A DNA stretch of 64,000 nucleotides from Flavobacterium luminosum (GCF_023635005.1 NZ_JAMLJM010000001.1:248001-312000); one strand, 5' to 3'; counted from the stretch's first letter, positions 52,963 through 61,094 are shown. Numbers and translations: made by a program. Notes: a model not told the origin generated them from the sequence alone.

Positions 52963-53858
52963 TACAATTTTTCCGCAATTCTTAATTTAGCACTTCTCGC
53001 TCTGTTGTTAATCGCAATTTCCTCATCCGAAGGAACAATTAACTTTCCGATTGACTTAAAAGGCACTTCAAATCGACCAAACATATCGCGTTCCGGCTCT
53101 CCTTCAAACATTCCATTTTTAATGAAACGTTTTACCAATCGATCTTCCAACGAATGATACGATATAACACTTAATCTCCCTCCTTTGTCTAAAACTTCTA
53201 GTGTTTGTTCCAGAAATTCCTTAAGCACTTCCATCTCCTGATTCACCTCTATACGAATAGCTTGATAAATCTGAGCTAGAATTTTATTTGCTTTATGACC
53301 CGGCAAAAAACGACTCAGAACTTGTTTTAAATCTTCTGTGTTAACTATATTCTCTTTTTCGCGAGCTTCAATAATAGTTCTAGCCAAAGCCGCCGCATTC
53401 TTTAGTTCACCATATTCTAAAAAAATACGACGTAAATTTTTTTCGTCGTATTCGTTTACCACTTGATAGGCGCTTAGTTCATTTTTTTTACTCATGCGCA
53501 TATCCAGTCCGGCATCGAATCGCGTTGAAAATCCTCGTTCAGGAACATCGAACTGGTGGGACGAAACTCCGAGATCTCCTAAAATCCCATCCACTTTTTT
53601 AATCCCATGAAATCGAAGAAATCTTTTGATATATCTGAAATTTTCTTTTATCAAAGTAAATCGATCGTCAGGAATCTCATTAGCCCAAGCATCTTCATCC
53701 TGATCGAAAGCAAACAATTTTCCATTAGGACCCAAACGAGACAAAATTTCTCTCGAGTGTCCACCTCCACCAAAGGTCACATCAACATAAACCCCATCAG
53801 GCTTAATATTTAAACCATCAACCGTTTCCTTCAACAATACTGGATTATGATATTCCAT
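52962..53858 (-). CDS. rsmH: 16S rRNA (cytosine1402-N4)-methyltransferase
   Basis: Methylates C1402 of 16S rRNA using S-adenosylmethionine. 298 residues. MEYHNPVLLKETVDGL at the front, SAM-binding DVTFGGGGHSREIL, FDQDEDA, GILGDLGVSSHQFD, and the C-terminal RLSVISYHSLEDRLVKRF and NNRARSAKLRIAE are all present. Its start overlaps mraZ by 14 bases, so the first two genes of the cluster are tightly coupled. Confidence 0.98.
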   Translation of the reverse strand: MEYHNPVLLKETVDGLNIKPDGVYVDVTFGGGGHSREILSRLGPNGKLFAFDQDEDAWANEIPDDRFTLIKENFRYIKRFLRFHGIKKVDGILGDLGVSSHQFDVPERGFSTRFDAGLDMRMSKKNELSAYQVVNEYDEKNLRRIFLEYGELKNAAALARTIIEAREKENIVNTEDLKQVLSRFLPGHKANKILAQIYQAIRIEVNQEMEVLKEFLEQTLEVLDKGGRLSVISYHSLEDRLVKRFIKNGMFEGEPERDMFGRFEVPFKSIGKLIVPSDEEIAINNRARSAKLRIAEKL

Positions 53859-54318
53859 TTAAATCATTATTTATATTCCCCATTACCTCTTGTGCCAACT
53901 CTGCAAAATCAAATTCAGAATCATCAATTGCTTTTTCATACAATTCTTTATCCCAGATTTCAATTATATTTCCTGCGGATGACAATACTACATTGCCTGT
54001 TATAGCAGCAAAAACAGCTAAATCTTTCGGTACTAGTAAACGCCCAGTCGAATCAATTTCAACCCTCCGAACTCCCACCGTAAATCGACGAATAAAATCA
54101 TTATGTTTTTTATTGAAACGATTCAATCCATTGATTTTTTGCATCATTAAATCCCACTCAGCCATAGTATACAACTCCAAACATTGCTGAAAAACCGATC
54201 GTTTTAAAACGAAGCCTTCCTGCAATGATGAAGCCAACTGATTCTTTAAAGCTACAGGTAGCATTAACCTGCCTTTCGAATCCGCCTTACATTCGTATGT
54301 TCCTATTATGGCATTCAA
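53845..54318 (-). CDS. mraZ: Transcriptional regulator MraZ
   Basis: Ring-forming DNA-binding protein of the SpoVT/AbrB fold that controls the dcw operon in several bacteria. 157 residues with two AbrB-like repeats: GTYECKADSKGRLMLPV (about 6-22) and RVEIDSTGRLLVPKDL (about 86-101). The start at 54318 is 29 bases downstream of a TACATTTG box. Three GTGGTA repeats with a 10-bp period lie just upstream, matching the spacing of known MraZ operators, so autoregulation is expected. First gene of the cluster. Confidence 0.96.
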   Translation of the reverse strand: MNAIIGTYECKADSKGRLMLPVALKNQLASSLQEGFVLKRSVFQQCLELYTMAEWDLMMQKINGLNRFNKKHNDFIRRFTVGVRRVEIDSTGRLLVPKDLAVFAAITGNVVLSSAGNIIEIWDKELYEKAIDDSEFDFAELAQEVMGNINNDLNGIS

Positions 54319-54346
54319 TGAGTTACACTTTTTGTATGATACTGTA

Positions 54347-54354
54347 CAAATGTA
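54347..54354 (-). promoter_or_regulatory. -7 box of the dcw cluster promoter
   Basis: TACATTTG on the minus strand, exact TAnnTTTG. The best -33 candidate is TTTG 25 bases upstream, inside the GTGGTA repeats, so a protein bound there would cover the promoter. Confidence 0.65.
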
Positions 54355-54364
54355 GAAAATTATT

Positions 54365-54390
54365 TACCACATTTTACCACAAATTACCAC
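54365..54390 (-). repeat. Three GTGGTA direct repeats, probable MraZ operator
   Basis: On the minus strand GTGGTA occurs at 54390-54385, 54380-54375 and 54370-54365, exactly 10 bp apart, with AT-rich four-base spacers. E. coli MraZ binds TGGGN/GTGGG direct repeats with the same 10-bp period upstream of its own gene. The box sequence differs here, as it should if box and protein evolved together. Confidence 0.75.
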
Positions 54391-54392
54391 TT

Positions 54393-54560
54393 TGTTGATA
54401 AGTTTTAACATTTTAGAGCCAAAAAAAATCGAAACAATTTGATTTTATTAGGCTTCTGAAAGTTCAAGGAAAAAGACTCCACATTACGTTTATCAACATT
54501 TAATCGTTAAATATTTAAAAAAAACACTAGTACAAAGCAGTAATTTTTTAATTATCAACA
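54393..54560. repeat. Three TTATCAACA nonamers, possible DnaA boxes
   Basis: TTATCAACA occurs at 54393-54401 (minus strand), 54490-54498 (plus) and 54552-54560 (plus). It differs by one base from the DnaA box TTATCCACA. The rest of this 339-base gap holds the two divergent promoters and AT-rich sequence with no gene. Confidence 0.4.
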
Positions 54561-54620
54561 CTTTAAAACATCTAAAACCATATAATCCCTTTAGCGCCTA
54601 CAATTTGTGTCAAAAAATTA

Positions 54621-54628
54621 TATATTTG
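54621..54628 (+). promoter_or_regulatory. -7 box of the alpha/beta hydrolase gene
   Basis: TATATTTG, exact TAnnTTTG, 29 bases upstream of the GTG start. A TTTG lies 13 bases before it, closer than the usual 17-23. Confidence 0.6.
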
Positions 54629-54657
54629 TGAATTCATAATAAACACTCAAGAAAGTT

Positions 54658-55425
54658 GTGAAGAACTTGATAAAAGACGGTAAATACGAATATTTTGAAG
54701 CAGGAGAAGGTACTCCGATTATTATATTGCATGGATTAATGGGAGGATTGAGCAACTTTGATGGAGTAGCCAATTATTTCCCACAAAAAGGATATAAAGT
54801 TGTTATCCCTCAAATGCCCCTTTACACCCAAAACATTTTAAAAACCAACGTGAAATCTTTTGCTGTTTATGTGAAAAATTTCATGAATCATAAAGGTTTT
54901 GAAAGGGCTATTTTACTAGGAAATTCTTTAGGAGGACACGTTGCTCTATATTTTACCAAAATGTATCCGGAAAGAGTACGCGGTTTAGTAATAACAGGAA
55001 GTTCAGGGCTTTATGAAAGCGCTATGGGAGACAGTTATCCTAAGCGTGGTGATTACGAATACATCAAGAAAAAAGCAGAAGATGTTTTTTATGATCCTGC
55101 GATAGCTACTAAAGAAATTATAGACGATGTTTTTGCTACTGTAAACGACAGAATCAAATTAATTAAAACTTTAACCATTGCTAAAAGCGCCATTCGTCAT
55201 AATATGGCCAAGGATCTTCCGAAAATGCATGTTCCTACAGCCATTATTTGGGGAAAACAAGACAAGGTTACTCCTCCGGATGTTGCAGAAGAATTTCACA
55301 AATTATTACCCAATTCAACCTTATATTGGATTGACAAATGTGGTCATGCAGCTATGATGGAGCATCCTGATGAATTCAATAGAATTTTAGAAGAATGGTT
55401 AAATACCAAAGCAGAACACAAATAA
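54658..55425 (+). CDS. Alpha/beta-fold hydrolase
   Basis: 255-residue cytosolic hydrolase. The nucleophile elbow G-N-S90-L-G (LLGNSLGGHVAL), oxyanion-side HGLMGG, acid in WGKQDKVTPP, and histidine in KCGHAAMMEHP complete a Ser-Asp-His triad. The substrate is unknown; similarity is of the MhpC/YcdJ general type. The start is GTG at 54658 (MKNLIKDGKYEYFEAGEG), placed right after a promoter box, and no ATG fits. It is divergent from mraZ, a conserved arrangement in some Flavobacteriia, and followed by a terminator and engB. Confidence 0.92.
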   Translation: MKNLIKDGKYEYFEAGEGTPIIILHGLMGGLSNFDGVANYFPQKGYKVVIPQMPLYTQNILKTNVKSFAVYVKNFMNHKGFERAILLGNSLGGHVALYFTKMYPERVRGLVITGSSGLYESAMGDSYPKRGDYEYIKKKAEDVFYDPAIATKEIIDDVFATVNDRIKLIKTLTIAKSAIRHNMAKDLPKMHVPTAIIWGKQDKVTPPDVAEEFHKLLPNSTLYWIDKCGHAAMMEHPDEFNRILEEWLNTKAEHK

Positions 55426-55434
55426 AAACTTTCA

Positions 55435-55463
55435 CCCCTCTTCGTGAGGGGAATTTATTTTTT
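55435..55463 (+). terminator. Terminator after the alpha/beta hydrolase
   Basis: CCCCTC (55435-55440) with GAGGGG (55446-55451), loop TTCGT, then AATTTATTTTTT. It ends 8 bases before the engB ATG, so engB probably depends partly on read-through. Confidence 0.75.
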
Positions 55464-55470
55464 AAAAACA

Positions 55471-56094
55471 ATGAAAATTAATACCGCCGAGTTTATTATA
55501 AGTAATTCGATTGTTAGCAAGTGCCCTACCGATCGAATCCCTGAATATGCCTTCATTGGTCGATCGAACGTGGGAAAATCTTCCCTGATTAACATGCTGA
55601 CCAATCATAAGAATTTAGCAAAGACTTCCGGCAAACCAGGGAAAACACAATTAATCAACCATTTTAAAATTAACAATAATTGGTTTTTAGTTGACTTACC
55701 CGGTTACGGATATGCTAGGGTTTCCAAAAAAACCAAAGAAACCTTCCAGAAATTTATAACTGATTATTTCGAAAAGCGAGAACAGTTGGTTTGCGCCTTT
55801 GTACTGATTGACATTCGCCACGAGGCTCAAAAAATAGATTTAGAATTTATTACCTATTTAGGGGAAACCGATGTTCCTTTCTGTCTTATTTTTACGAAAG
55901 CTGATAAAATAAGCAAAGGCAAAGCAGAACAACATGTGGCAGCGTACCGTAAAGCACTATTAGCGAATAACTGGGAAGAAATGCCACAATATTTTATCAC
56001 ATCTTCCTTAGATTCAACCGGTAGAGATGCTGTCTTAGAATATATAGACAGTGTTAATCAGGAAATTTTTAAAAACAGTGAAAACTTCATATAA
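55471..56094 (+). CDS. engB: Ribosome biogenesis GTPase YihA/YsxC (EngB)
   Basis: GTPase needed for 50S subunit assembly. 207 residues with all G motifs: P-loop AFIGRSNVGKSSLIN, G2 TSGKPGKTQ, G3 DLPGYGYARV, G4 FTKADKIS, G5 TSSLDSTG. Length normal. The ATG at 55471 (MKINTAEF) is right for the family; the frame upstream to 55444 lies in the terminator hairpin of the previous gene. It is followed by a bidirectional terminator shared with gldC. Confidence 0.97.
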   Translation: MKINTAEFIISNSIVSKCPTDRIPEYAFIGRSNVGKSSLINMLTNHKNLAKTSGKPGKTQLINHFKINNNWFLVDLPGYGYARVSKKTKETFQKFITDYFEKREQLVCAFVLIDIRHEAQKIDLEFITYLGETDVPFCLIFTKADKISKGKAEQHVAAYRKALLANNWEEMPQYFITSSLDSTGRDAVLEYIDSVNQEIFKNSENFI

Positions 56095-56123
56095 AAAATG
56101 TTCGCCAAGGCGAACATTTTTTT
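56093..56123. terminator. Bidirectional terminator between engB and gldC
   Basis: AATGTTCGC (56097-56105) with GCGAACATT (56110-56118), tetraloop CAAG, A-run before and T-run after, so it works both ways. The T run overlaps the gldC stop codon. Confidence 0.92.
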
Positions 56124-56457
56124 ATTTCTTCAATTCTAACTTTTCTGCAAAATACTCACAAAAATCGCGCATGGTAGCACTCATTTTTTCATCAGCGGTG
56201 GCACGCTGAAAAGTATCGGCCATTGCTACCAATGTTTGATGAAAAAAAATCTTCATTTCATCAACCGGCATATCTTTTGTCCACAAATCGATACGCATGG
56301 TTTCTTTCGCATTGCTATCCCAAATGTTCAACATGAATGCTTTTGCCTCTTCATTTTCTATGCCACCGTCAGCTGCCGTCCATTGTAATTTTTCTGGAAC
56401 ATTATTTTCATCTAAGGCGATTTTAAATTCTATGTTGGATGTTTTAACTATTGCCAT
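56122..56457 (-). CDS. gldC: Gliding motility protein GldC
   Basis: 111-residue soluble protein of Bacteroidetes gliding, with no signal peptide. Its sequence (MAIVKTSNIEFKIALDENN, KLQWTAADGGIENEEAKAFM, KDMPVDEMKIFFHQTLVAMA) is the GldC family pattern. In Flavobacterium johnsoniae gldC follows gldB and its loss reduces but does not abolish gliding; its biochemical role is unknown. Here the gldB stop and gldC start share a base (TAATG). Confidence 0.95.
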   Translation of the reverse strand: MAIVKTSNIEFKIALDENNVPEKLQWTAADGGIENEEAKAFMLNIWDSNAKETMRIDLWTKDMPVDEMKIFFHQTLVAMADTFQRATADEKMSATMRDFCEYFAEKLELKK

Positions 56458-57419
56458 TATTTAGTAGGTTTAAATTTAGATTTTTGAAATATTTCTTTAG
56501 CGTCCATCAGCATTAATTTCTGAACCGGAACATTATTATTTTCCATAAAAGAACGTACGATTTGCCAACCAAACCACACACCTATTCTAGCCGGAGTATC
56601 TTTATCATTATCCATCCCAAACTTAGAGAAAGGTCCTGGTGCAATGAAATTTTGAGTCAATTTTGAACTTGTACTATACAACATATTCTCTTCTACAAAA
56701 TACTTCCACACTTCTACATCATTGTCATCACACCATTTCAGTTCCTCAGTTGTGTAACAGATTTTATCTTCCTCTGAAGTTTCAGGCAACAACACGTCTT
56801 TTAAATACATTTGCTTGCCCGCATACACCATTTGCGACAAAAAATCACGCTCTGAAGGCGGTTTCACAATGTAATGTGAAAAACTTTCTACGATATCCGG
56901 TAGCATTTGAGTAGGCTCGAAAGTTTTTTTCTGGTAGTTTGGATATTCATAAAATTTATGGTCTTTACCCAAATAAAGCTCCAAAGAAATAATTAGTACA
57001 TTCTTATCTCGGGAGTAAATCACTTTATAATCCGGATCCATATCCTGTATCACAGTAATCACTTTAGGTGTTTTAGTTTCAGGATAGTAATACTTAATGT
57101 ACTTAAATAATTTTTCTATGTCAGTTTTTTGAGCATCGAAATTACTGTATCGCTTTTCAACCTCTTGGTACAATTGACGCCACATCGGATGCACCATCTT
57201 TTCGGCCAAATATTTTTCATCTATTCCCGACGGAAAAAAATCAGGATATTTCGCTTTTAGCTTGGGTAAATCCTGAGGTTTCGATTCGAAGAAGGCTTTG
57301 TCGTATCGGTCTACTTCTATGGTTAAAGGAATTTCTTCGGCATCCTTCACTATTTTATCATTTTTTTTACATGAAACCACCAACATGGAAACACATAAAA
57401 AACACAAGAATTTCTTCAT
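56457..57419 (-). CDS. gldB: Gliding motility lipoprotein GldB
   Basis: 320-residue lipoprotein essential for gliding and T9SS function. Lipobox LCVSMLVVSC (Cys about 18), then the GldB domain with IEVDRYDKAFFESKPQDLP, YFVEENMLYSTSSKL, FIAPGPFSKFGMDND and the end PARIGVWFGWQIVRSFME. The ATG at 57419 starts the lipoprotein signal. A farther ATG at 57482 overlaps the -7 promoter box and would add 21 hydrophilic residues before the signal, so it is rejected. It is divergent from nadE. Confidence 0.95.
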   Translation of the reverse strand: MKKFLCFLCVSMLVVSCKKNDKIVKDAEEIPLTIEVDRYDKAFFESKPQDLPKLKAKYPDFFPSGIDEKYLAEKMVHPMWRQLYQEVEKRYSNFDAQKTDIEKLFKYIKYYYPETKTPKVITVIQDMDPDYKVIYSRDKNVLIISLELYLGKDHKFYEYPNYQKKTFEPTQMLPDIVESFSHYIVKPPSERDFLSQMVYAGKQMYLKDVLLPETSEEDKICYTTEELKWCDDNDVEVWKYFVEENMLYSTSSKLTQNFIAPGPFSKFGMDNDKDTPARIGVWFGWQIVRSFMENNNVPVQKLMLMDAKEIFQKSKFKPTK

Positions 57420-57473
57420 TAAATTACTATTTAACATCTCAAACGAAATGAACTTAAAATTATTATTTTTGCA

Positions 57474-57489
57474 AATATACATTCGTTTT
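57474..57489. promoter_or_regulatory. Abutting face-to-face -7 boxes of nadE and gldB
   Basis: TATTTTTG on the plus strand (57474-57481) meets TATATTTG on the minus strand (57489-57482) with no base between. Both match TAnnTTTG. Each predicted start site lies within or next to the other box, so the two promoters should exclude each other. Confidence 0.5.
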
Positions 57490-57505
57490 TAATACTATCC
57501 TCGTT

Positions 57506-58312
57506 ATGCAACAAAATAGCACTATCAATACTGAAAAAGTAAATGAACACATCGTTAATTGGTTAAAAACTTATGCCGAAAAAGCACGAGTGAATGGTTT
57601 TATTATTGGTATCTCAGGCGGTATTGATTCGGCGCTGACTTCTACTTTGTGTGCACAAACAGGATTACATACTTTATGTGTGGAAATGCCCATTCATCAA
57701 GCTGAAAGTCATGTAAGCAGAGCACAAGAACACATTGCGCAATTAAAAAAACGTTTCCCTAATGTTTTTGAAACTCGAGTAGACTTGACTCCCGTTTTTG
57801 AAAGTTTAAAAAACGAAATTCCAAGCACTGACGATCAAAAAAAACTAGAACTTTCGCTGGCTAATACTCGTTCACGCTTACGAATGACTACTTTATACTA
57901 TTTGGCAGGGATTAACGGTTTATTGGTGGCTGGCACCGGAAATAAAGTGGAAGATTTCGGTGTTGGTTTTTTTACTAAATATGGAGATGGTGGTGTGGAC
58001 GTAAGTCCGATTGCGGATTTACTAAAAACGGATGTCAAAGCCTTAGCTGCTTATTTGAACGTACCGCAATCTATTTTGAATGCGAAACCCACCGATGGTT
58101 TATTTGGAGATGACAGAAGCGATGAAGACCAATTAGGCGCTAGTTATCCAGAATTAGAGTGGGCTATGGAACAATTGAACTCGGGTAAAAAGGCCGAAGA
58201 TTTTGAAGGTCGTCAAAGAGAGGTCTTCGAAATTTACAAACGTTTGAATACTGTTAACCAACACAAAATGAATCCAATACCCGTTTGCTTAATTCCTGAA
58301 AATTACAAATAA
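57506..58312 (+). CDS. nadE: Ammonia-dependent NAD+ synthetase
   Basis: Amidates deamido-NAD to NAD in the last step of NAD synthesis. 268 residues: ATP-pyrophosphatase loop GISGGIDSALTSTL (S37-G-G-I-D41-S), LANTRSRLRMTTLYYLA, AGTGNKVEDFGVGFFTKYGDG, and KPTDGLFGDDRSDEDQLG. There is no glutaminase domain, so ammonia is the donor. It is a single-domain form of normal length, divergent from gldB with abutting promoters. Confidence 0.96.
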   Translation: MQQNSTINTEKVNEHIVNWLKTYAEKARVNGFIIGISGGIDSALTSTLCAQTGLHTLCVEMPIHQAESHVSRAQEHIAQLKKRFPNVFETRVDLTPVFESLKNEIPSTDDQKKLELSLANTRSRLRMTTLYYLAGINGLLVAGTGNKVEDFGVGFFTKYGDGGVDVSPIADLLKTDVKALAAYLNVPQSILNAKPTDGLFGDDRSDEDQLGASYPELEWAMEQLNSGKKAEDFEGRQREVFEIYKRLNTVNQHKMNPIPVCLIPENYK

Positions 58313-58393
58313 AAAAAGTAGATTCAACAAATTTCATAAAAATTTTCCGTAACTTTATCGTCCCCAATTTGTTCAATTAAAAATGTTAAAGTT

Positions 58394-59023
58394 ATGGTTA
58401 AGATAGGACTTGCCGACAACCACCCCGTTGTTCATTATGGCATAAAATCGTATTTTAAAGAGCATTCAGACATTTCCTTAGTAGGAATTGTTGACAATTT
58501 CGAAATGGTCGAAGAGATGCTCAAACGAAAAGAAGTTGATGTCCTAGTAATGGACCTAGAATTAGAAGGACTTTCAAGCATTAATTTAATTAAAGCACTA
58601 CTAAAAACCCACCCTAAATTAAAGATTGTATTATTTTCTAATTTAAACGAGCAAGTGTATGCTCCAAATGCGATAAAAGCAGGAGTTTCATCGTTTGTTC
58701 AAAAATCGGAAAAGCTTGATGTGCTAGCTTCTACGATCATTAAAGTAAATCGTGGTGCTATTATTTTTAGCGAAGCTGTGAAACGCAACATGGCATTGAT
58801 TTCTAAACAAGCTAAATCCGAGCGTTTGTATAGAAAATTATCGTCTAGAGAAGTTGAAGTTTTACGCTACTTGTCTAAAGGAAAGAAAAACAAAGAAGTC
58901 GCTGAAGCTTTGAATTTAAACGAAAAAACCATCAGTACTTATAAATTAAGATTGTTGGCAAAGCTAAATGTTACGAATCTAGTTGATTTGGTTAACAAGG
59001 CCAAAACACTTGAAATTGTTTAA
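58394..59023 (+). CDS. LuxR-type (NarL/FixJ) response regulator
   Basis: 209 residues. Receiver domain (1-120) with D8-N-H, phospho-acceptor D54 (DVLVMDLELEG), and Lys in VQKSEK; C-terminal LuxR HTH (about 140-205; SSREVEVLRYLSKGKKNKEVAEAL and EKTISTYKLRLLAKL). It has no kinase gene beside it, so it is an orphan. The conserved second acidic residue of the receiver (usually ADDH) is Asn here (ADNH), but D8 and D54 remain. Its stop codon overlaps that of dnaG (TTAA at 59020-59023), with no terminator in between. Confidence 0.93.
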   Translation: MVKIGLADNHPVVHYGIKSYFKEHSDISLVGIVDNFEMVEEMLKRKEVDVLVMDLELEGLSSINLIKALLKTHPKLKIVLFSNLNEQVYAPNAIKAGVSSFVQKSEKLDVLASTIIKVNRGAIIFSEAVKRNMALISKQAKSERLYRKLSSREVEVLRYLSKGKKNKEVAEALNLNEKTISTYKLRLLAKLNVTNLVDLVNKAKTLEIV

Positions 59024-60996
59024 TACCTAGACATTACCCTACCTAATTTGCTAGAAAAATTACTTATCAATTTAGAATAATCCATCACTAAGGAAAGATT
59101 CTCAGAATTATCAGCATCCATTTCTCTTGAAATGGATGTTTTTATTTCTTCGATAATACGATTGACCAAATACCAACGCAATGTCAAAATGGTTTCCGTT
59201 ACATACTGGCTAATTGTTTGCTCTTTTTGCTTAACAAAAATTTGTTGAGCTTCCCAGTTATGCAACGTTGCTTTTTCGTCGTTCATTAAAATCGTAGTTA
59301 CTTCCTGCGCTAATTCCGGCGAAAGCATCATAAGGTAATGTTCGACCTCAAATTTCTCTGCCGTATTAAAATGATTGATTATTGTGTTATAAATCTCTCT
59401 AAAGACAGGATTAGCTAATTCTACCTCATCTTCTTGTAAGCTTAGATAAATACGCTGATAAACTTTATATCGATTAATCTCTTTTTCTTCTTTTAGCTCA
59501 CCTTCAGGAGTAGCTTTGAACACATAATCTTCAAAATCTTCTTCTACGTTTCCATACAATAGTAAAATTTCGATGATTTTTCGTTCTAACTCATAGAGTA
59601 CATCAACCTTGGTTTTTACACCAATCTCTTCTGTTTTGTGTACCTCAAAAGCTTTCTGCTCTTGTTTATTTTTTTTAAGCGCTTCTGAAATATCTTTCTG
59701 TAATAGCTGCGCCAAAGTGTTAAAAAGAACCTCTTCAGAAATATCCATAATTCTGGAACATTCCTGAATGTATATCTCACGCTTGATTCGATCTGGAATT
59801 TTAGAAATACTCGAAACCATATCTCGAATCAAATCGGCCTTTTTTATAGGATCGTTTTTAGCTTCTTTCATCAATAAAGAAGCTTTAAACTGAATGAAAT
59901 CCATTGCATTTTCATTCAAGTAACGCAACAATTCGTCATAAGGTGTTTTTCTGGCAAAACTATCGGGATCTTCACCGTCAGGGAAAGTACAAACTTTTAC
60001 ATTCATTCCTTCCTCCAGAATCAAATCTATTCCTCGTATTGAGGCGCGCAATCCGGCAGCATCACCATCAAAAAGAACCGTTATATTTTTGGTTAATCGA
60101 TTAATTAAACGAATTTGGTCTGTAGTTAAAGCCGTTCCAGAAGAAGAAACTACGCTTTCAATACCGGCCTGATGCATTTGAATCACATCTGTGTAACCTT
60201 CACACAAATAACAATTATCTTGCTTGGCAATGGCTTGTTTGGCATGATAAATACCATACAACACTTTACTCTTATGATAAATATCGCTTTCTGGGGAATT
60301 AAGATATTTTGCGGCCTTTTTTTCATTAGTTAAAATACGTCCCCCAAAACCTAAAACACGTCCGGACATACTCTGAATGGGAAACATAACACGTCCTTTA
60401 AAACGATCTAAATGCCCTCCATCTTCTCGAACAATAGTGAGTCCGACTTTTTCGAGATATTCTAATTTATACCCTTGATCTAGCGCTTCTTTAGTTAAAG
60501 CATCCCAAGTTTCCGGAGAGTAGCCTAACCCAAATTTTTTGATGGTTTCTTGGCTAAAACCTCTTTCTTTGAAATAGGACAATCCAATAGCTTTACCTTC
60601 GTCAGTGTTAAGTAAAGTGGACTGGAAAAATTTTTGAGCAAACTCAGAAACCAGATACATACTTTCCTTTTCATTGGCTTGTGCGATATCTTCGTTTGTC
60701 TGTACGGTTTCTTCAATTTCTATATTGTATTTTTTTGCCAAATAACGAATCGCCTCTGGAAACGAAAAATGTTCGTGTTCCATAACGAAAGTTACTGCGT
60801 TCCCTCCTTTTCCAGAACTAAAATCCTTCCAGATTTGTTTCACCGGCGAGACCATAAATGAGGGTGATTTTTCATCAGAGAAAGGACTTAATCCTTTCAA
60901 ATTACTCCCTGCTCTTTTAAGTTGCACGAAATCACCAATTACCTCCTCAACACGGGCGGTTTCAAAAACAGTATCTATAGTATTCTGGGAAATCAT
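59020..60996 (-). CDS. dnaG: DNA primase DnaG with zinc ligands lost
   Basis: Makes RNA primers for replication. 658 residues: CHC2-type N-terminal domain (to about 95), polymerase core (about 115-430) with the Toprim acidic residues in LCEGYTDVIQMHQAG and ITVLFDGDAAGLRA, and a helical DnaB-binding tail (from about 480). In the N-terminal domain the E. coli zinc ligands C40, H43, C61 and C64 align with S37, S40, D58 and S61 (LSPFSDEKSPSF ... KDFSSGKGG). The surrounding fold is well kept, so the domain is present but should not bind zinc in the usual way. A TATATTTG box lies 23 bases upstream of the ATG. Confidence 0.95.
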   Translation of the reverse strand: MISQNTIDTVFETARVEEVIGDFVQLKRAGSNLKGLSPFSDEKSPSFMVSPVKQIWKDFSSGKGGNAVTFVMEHEHFSFPEAIRYLAKKYNIEIEETVQTNEDIAQANEKESMYLVSEFAQKFFQSTLLNTDEGKAIGLSYFKERGFSQETIKKFGLGYSPETWDALTKEALDQGYKLEYLEKVGLTIVREDGGHLDRFKGRVMFPIQSMSGRVLGFGGRILTNEKKAAKYLNSPESDIYHKSKVLYGIYHAKQAIAKQDNCYLCEGYTDVIQMHQAGIESVVSSSGTALTTDQIRLINRLTKNITVLFDGDAAGLRASIRGIDLILEEGMNVKVCTFPDGEDPDSFARKTPYDELLRYLNENAMDFIQFKASLLMKEAKNDPIKKADLIRDMVSSISKIPDRIKREIYIQECSRIMDISEEVLFNTLAQLLQKDISEALKKNKQEQKAFEVHKTEEIGVKTKVDVLYELERKIIEILLLYGNVEEDFEDYVFKATPEGELKEEKEINRYKVYQRIYLSLQEDEVELANPVFREIYNTIINHFNTAEKFEVEHYLMMLSPELAQEVTTILMNDEKATLHNWEAQQIFVKQKEQTISQYVTETILTLRWYLVNRIIEEIKTSISREMDADNSENLSLVMDYSKLISNFSSKLGRVMSRY

Positions 60997-61018
60997 TTGA
61001 AAAAACTAAAATAGGATT

Positions 61019-61026
61019 CAAATATA
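61019..61026 (-). promoter_or_regulatory. -7 box of dnaG
   Basis: TATATTTG on the minus strand, exact TAnnTTTG, with the dnaG ATG 23 bases downstream. No TTG is found at the standard distance. Confidence 0.55.
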
Positions 61027-61049
61027 CGACTTAAAGGCATTTGATACTA

Positions 61050-61080
61050 AAAGAAAAGTGCTTCGTTGGAGAAGCACTTT
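61050..61080 (-). terminator. Terminator of the beta-helix-like protein gene
   Basis: Perfect 10-bp stem AAAGTGCTTC (61055-61064) with GAAGCACTTT (61071-61080), loop GTTGGA, T-rich on the minus strand (TTTTCTTTT). It also insulates dnaG. Confidence 0.88.
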
Positions 61081-61094
61081 ATTGAAAAACAATT

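Noticed and set aside
57420..57482. Longer gldB start at 57482
   Set aside because: It overlaps the -7 box of its own promoter and would place hydrophilic residues before the lipoprotein signal.
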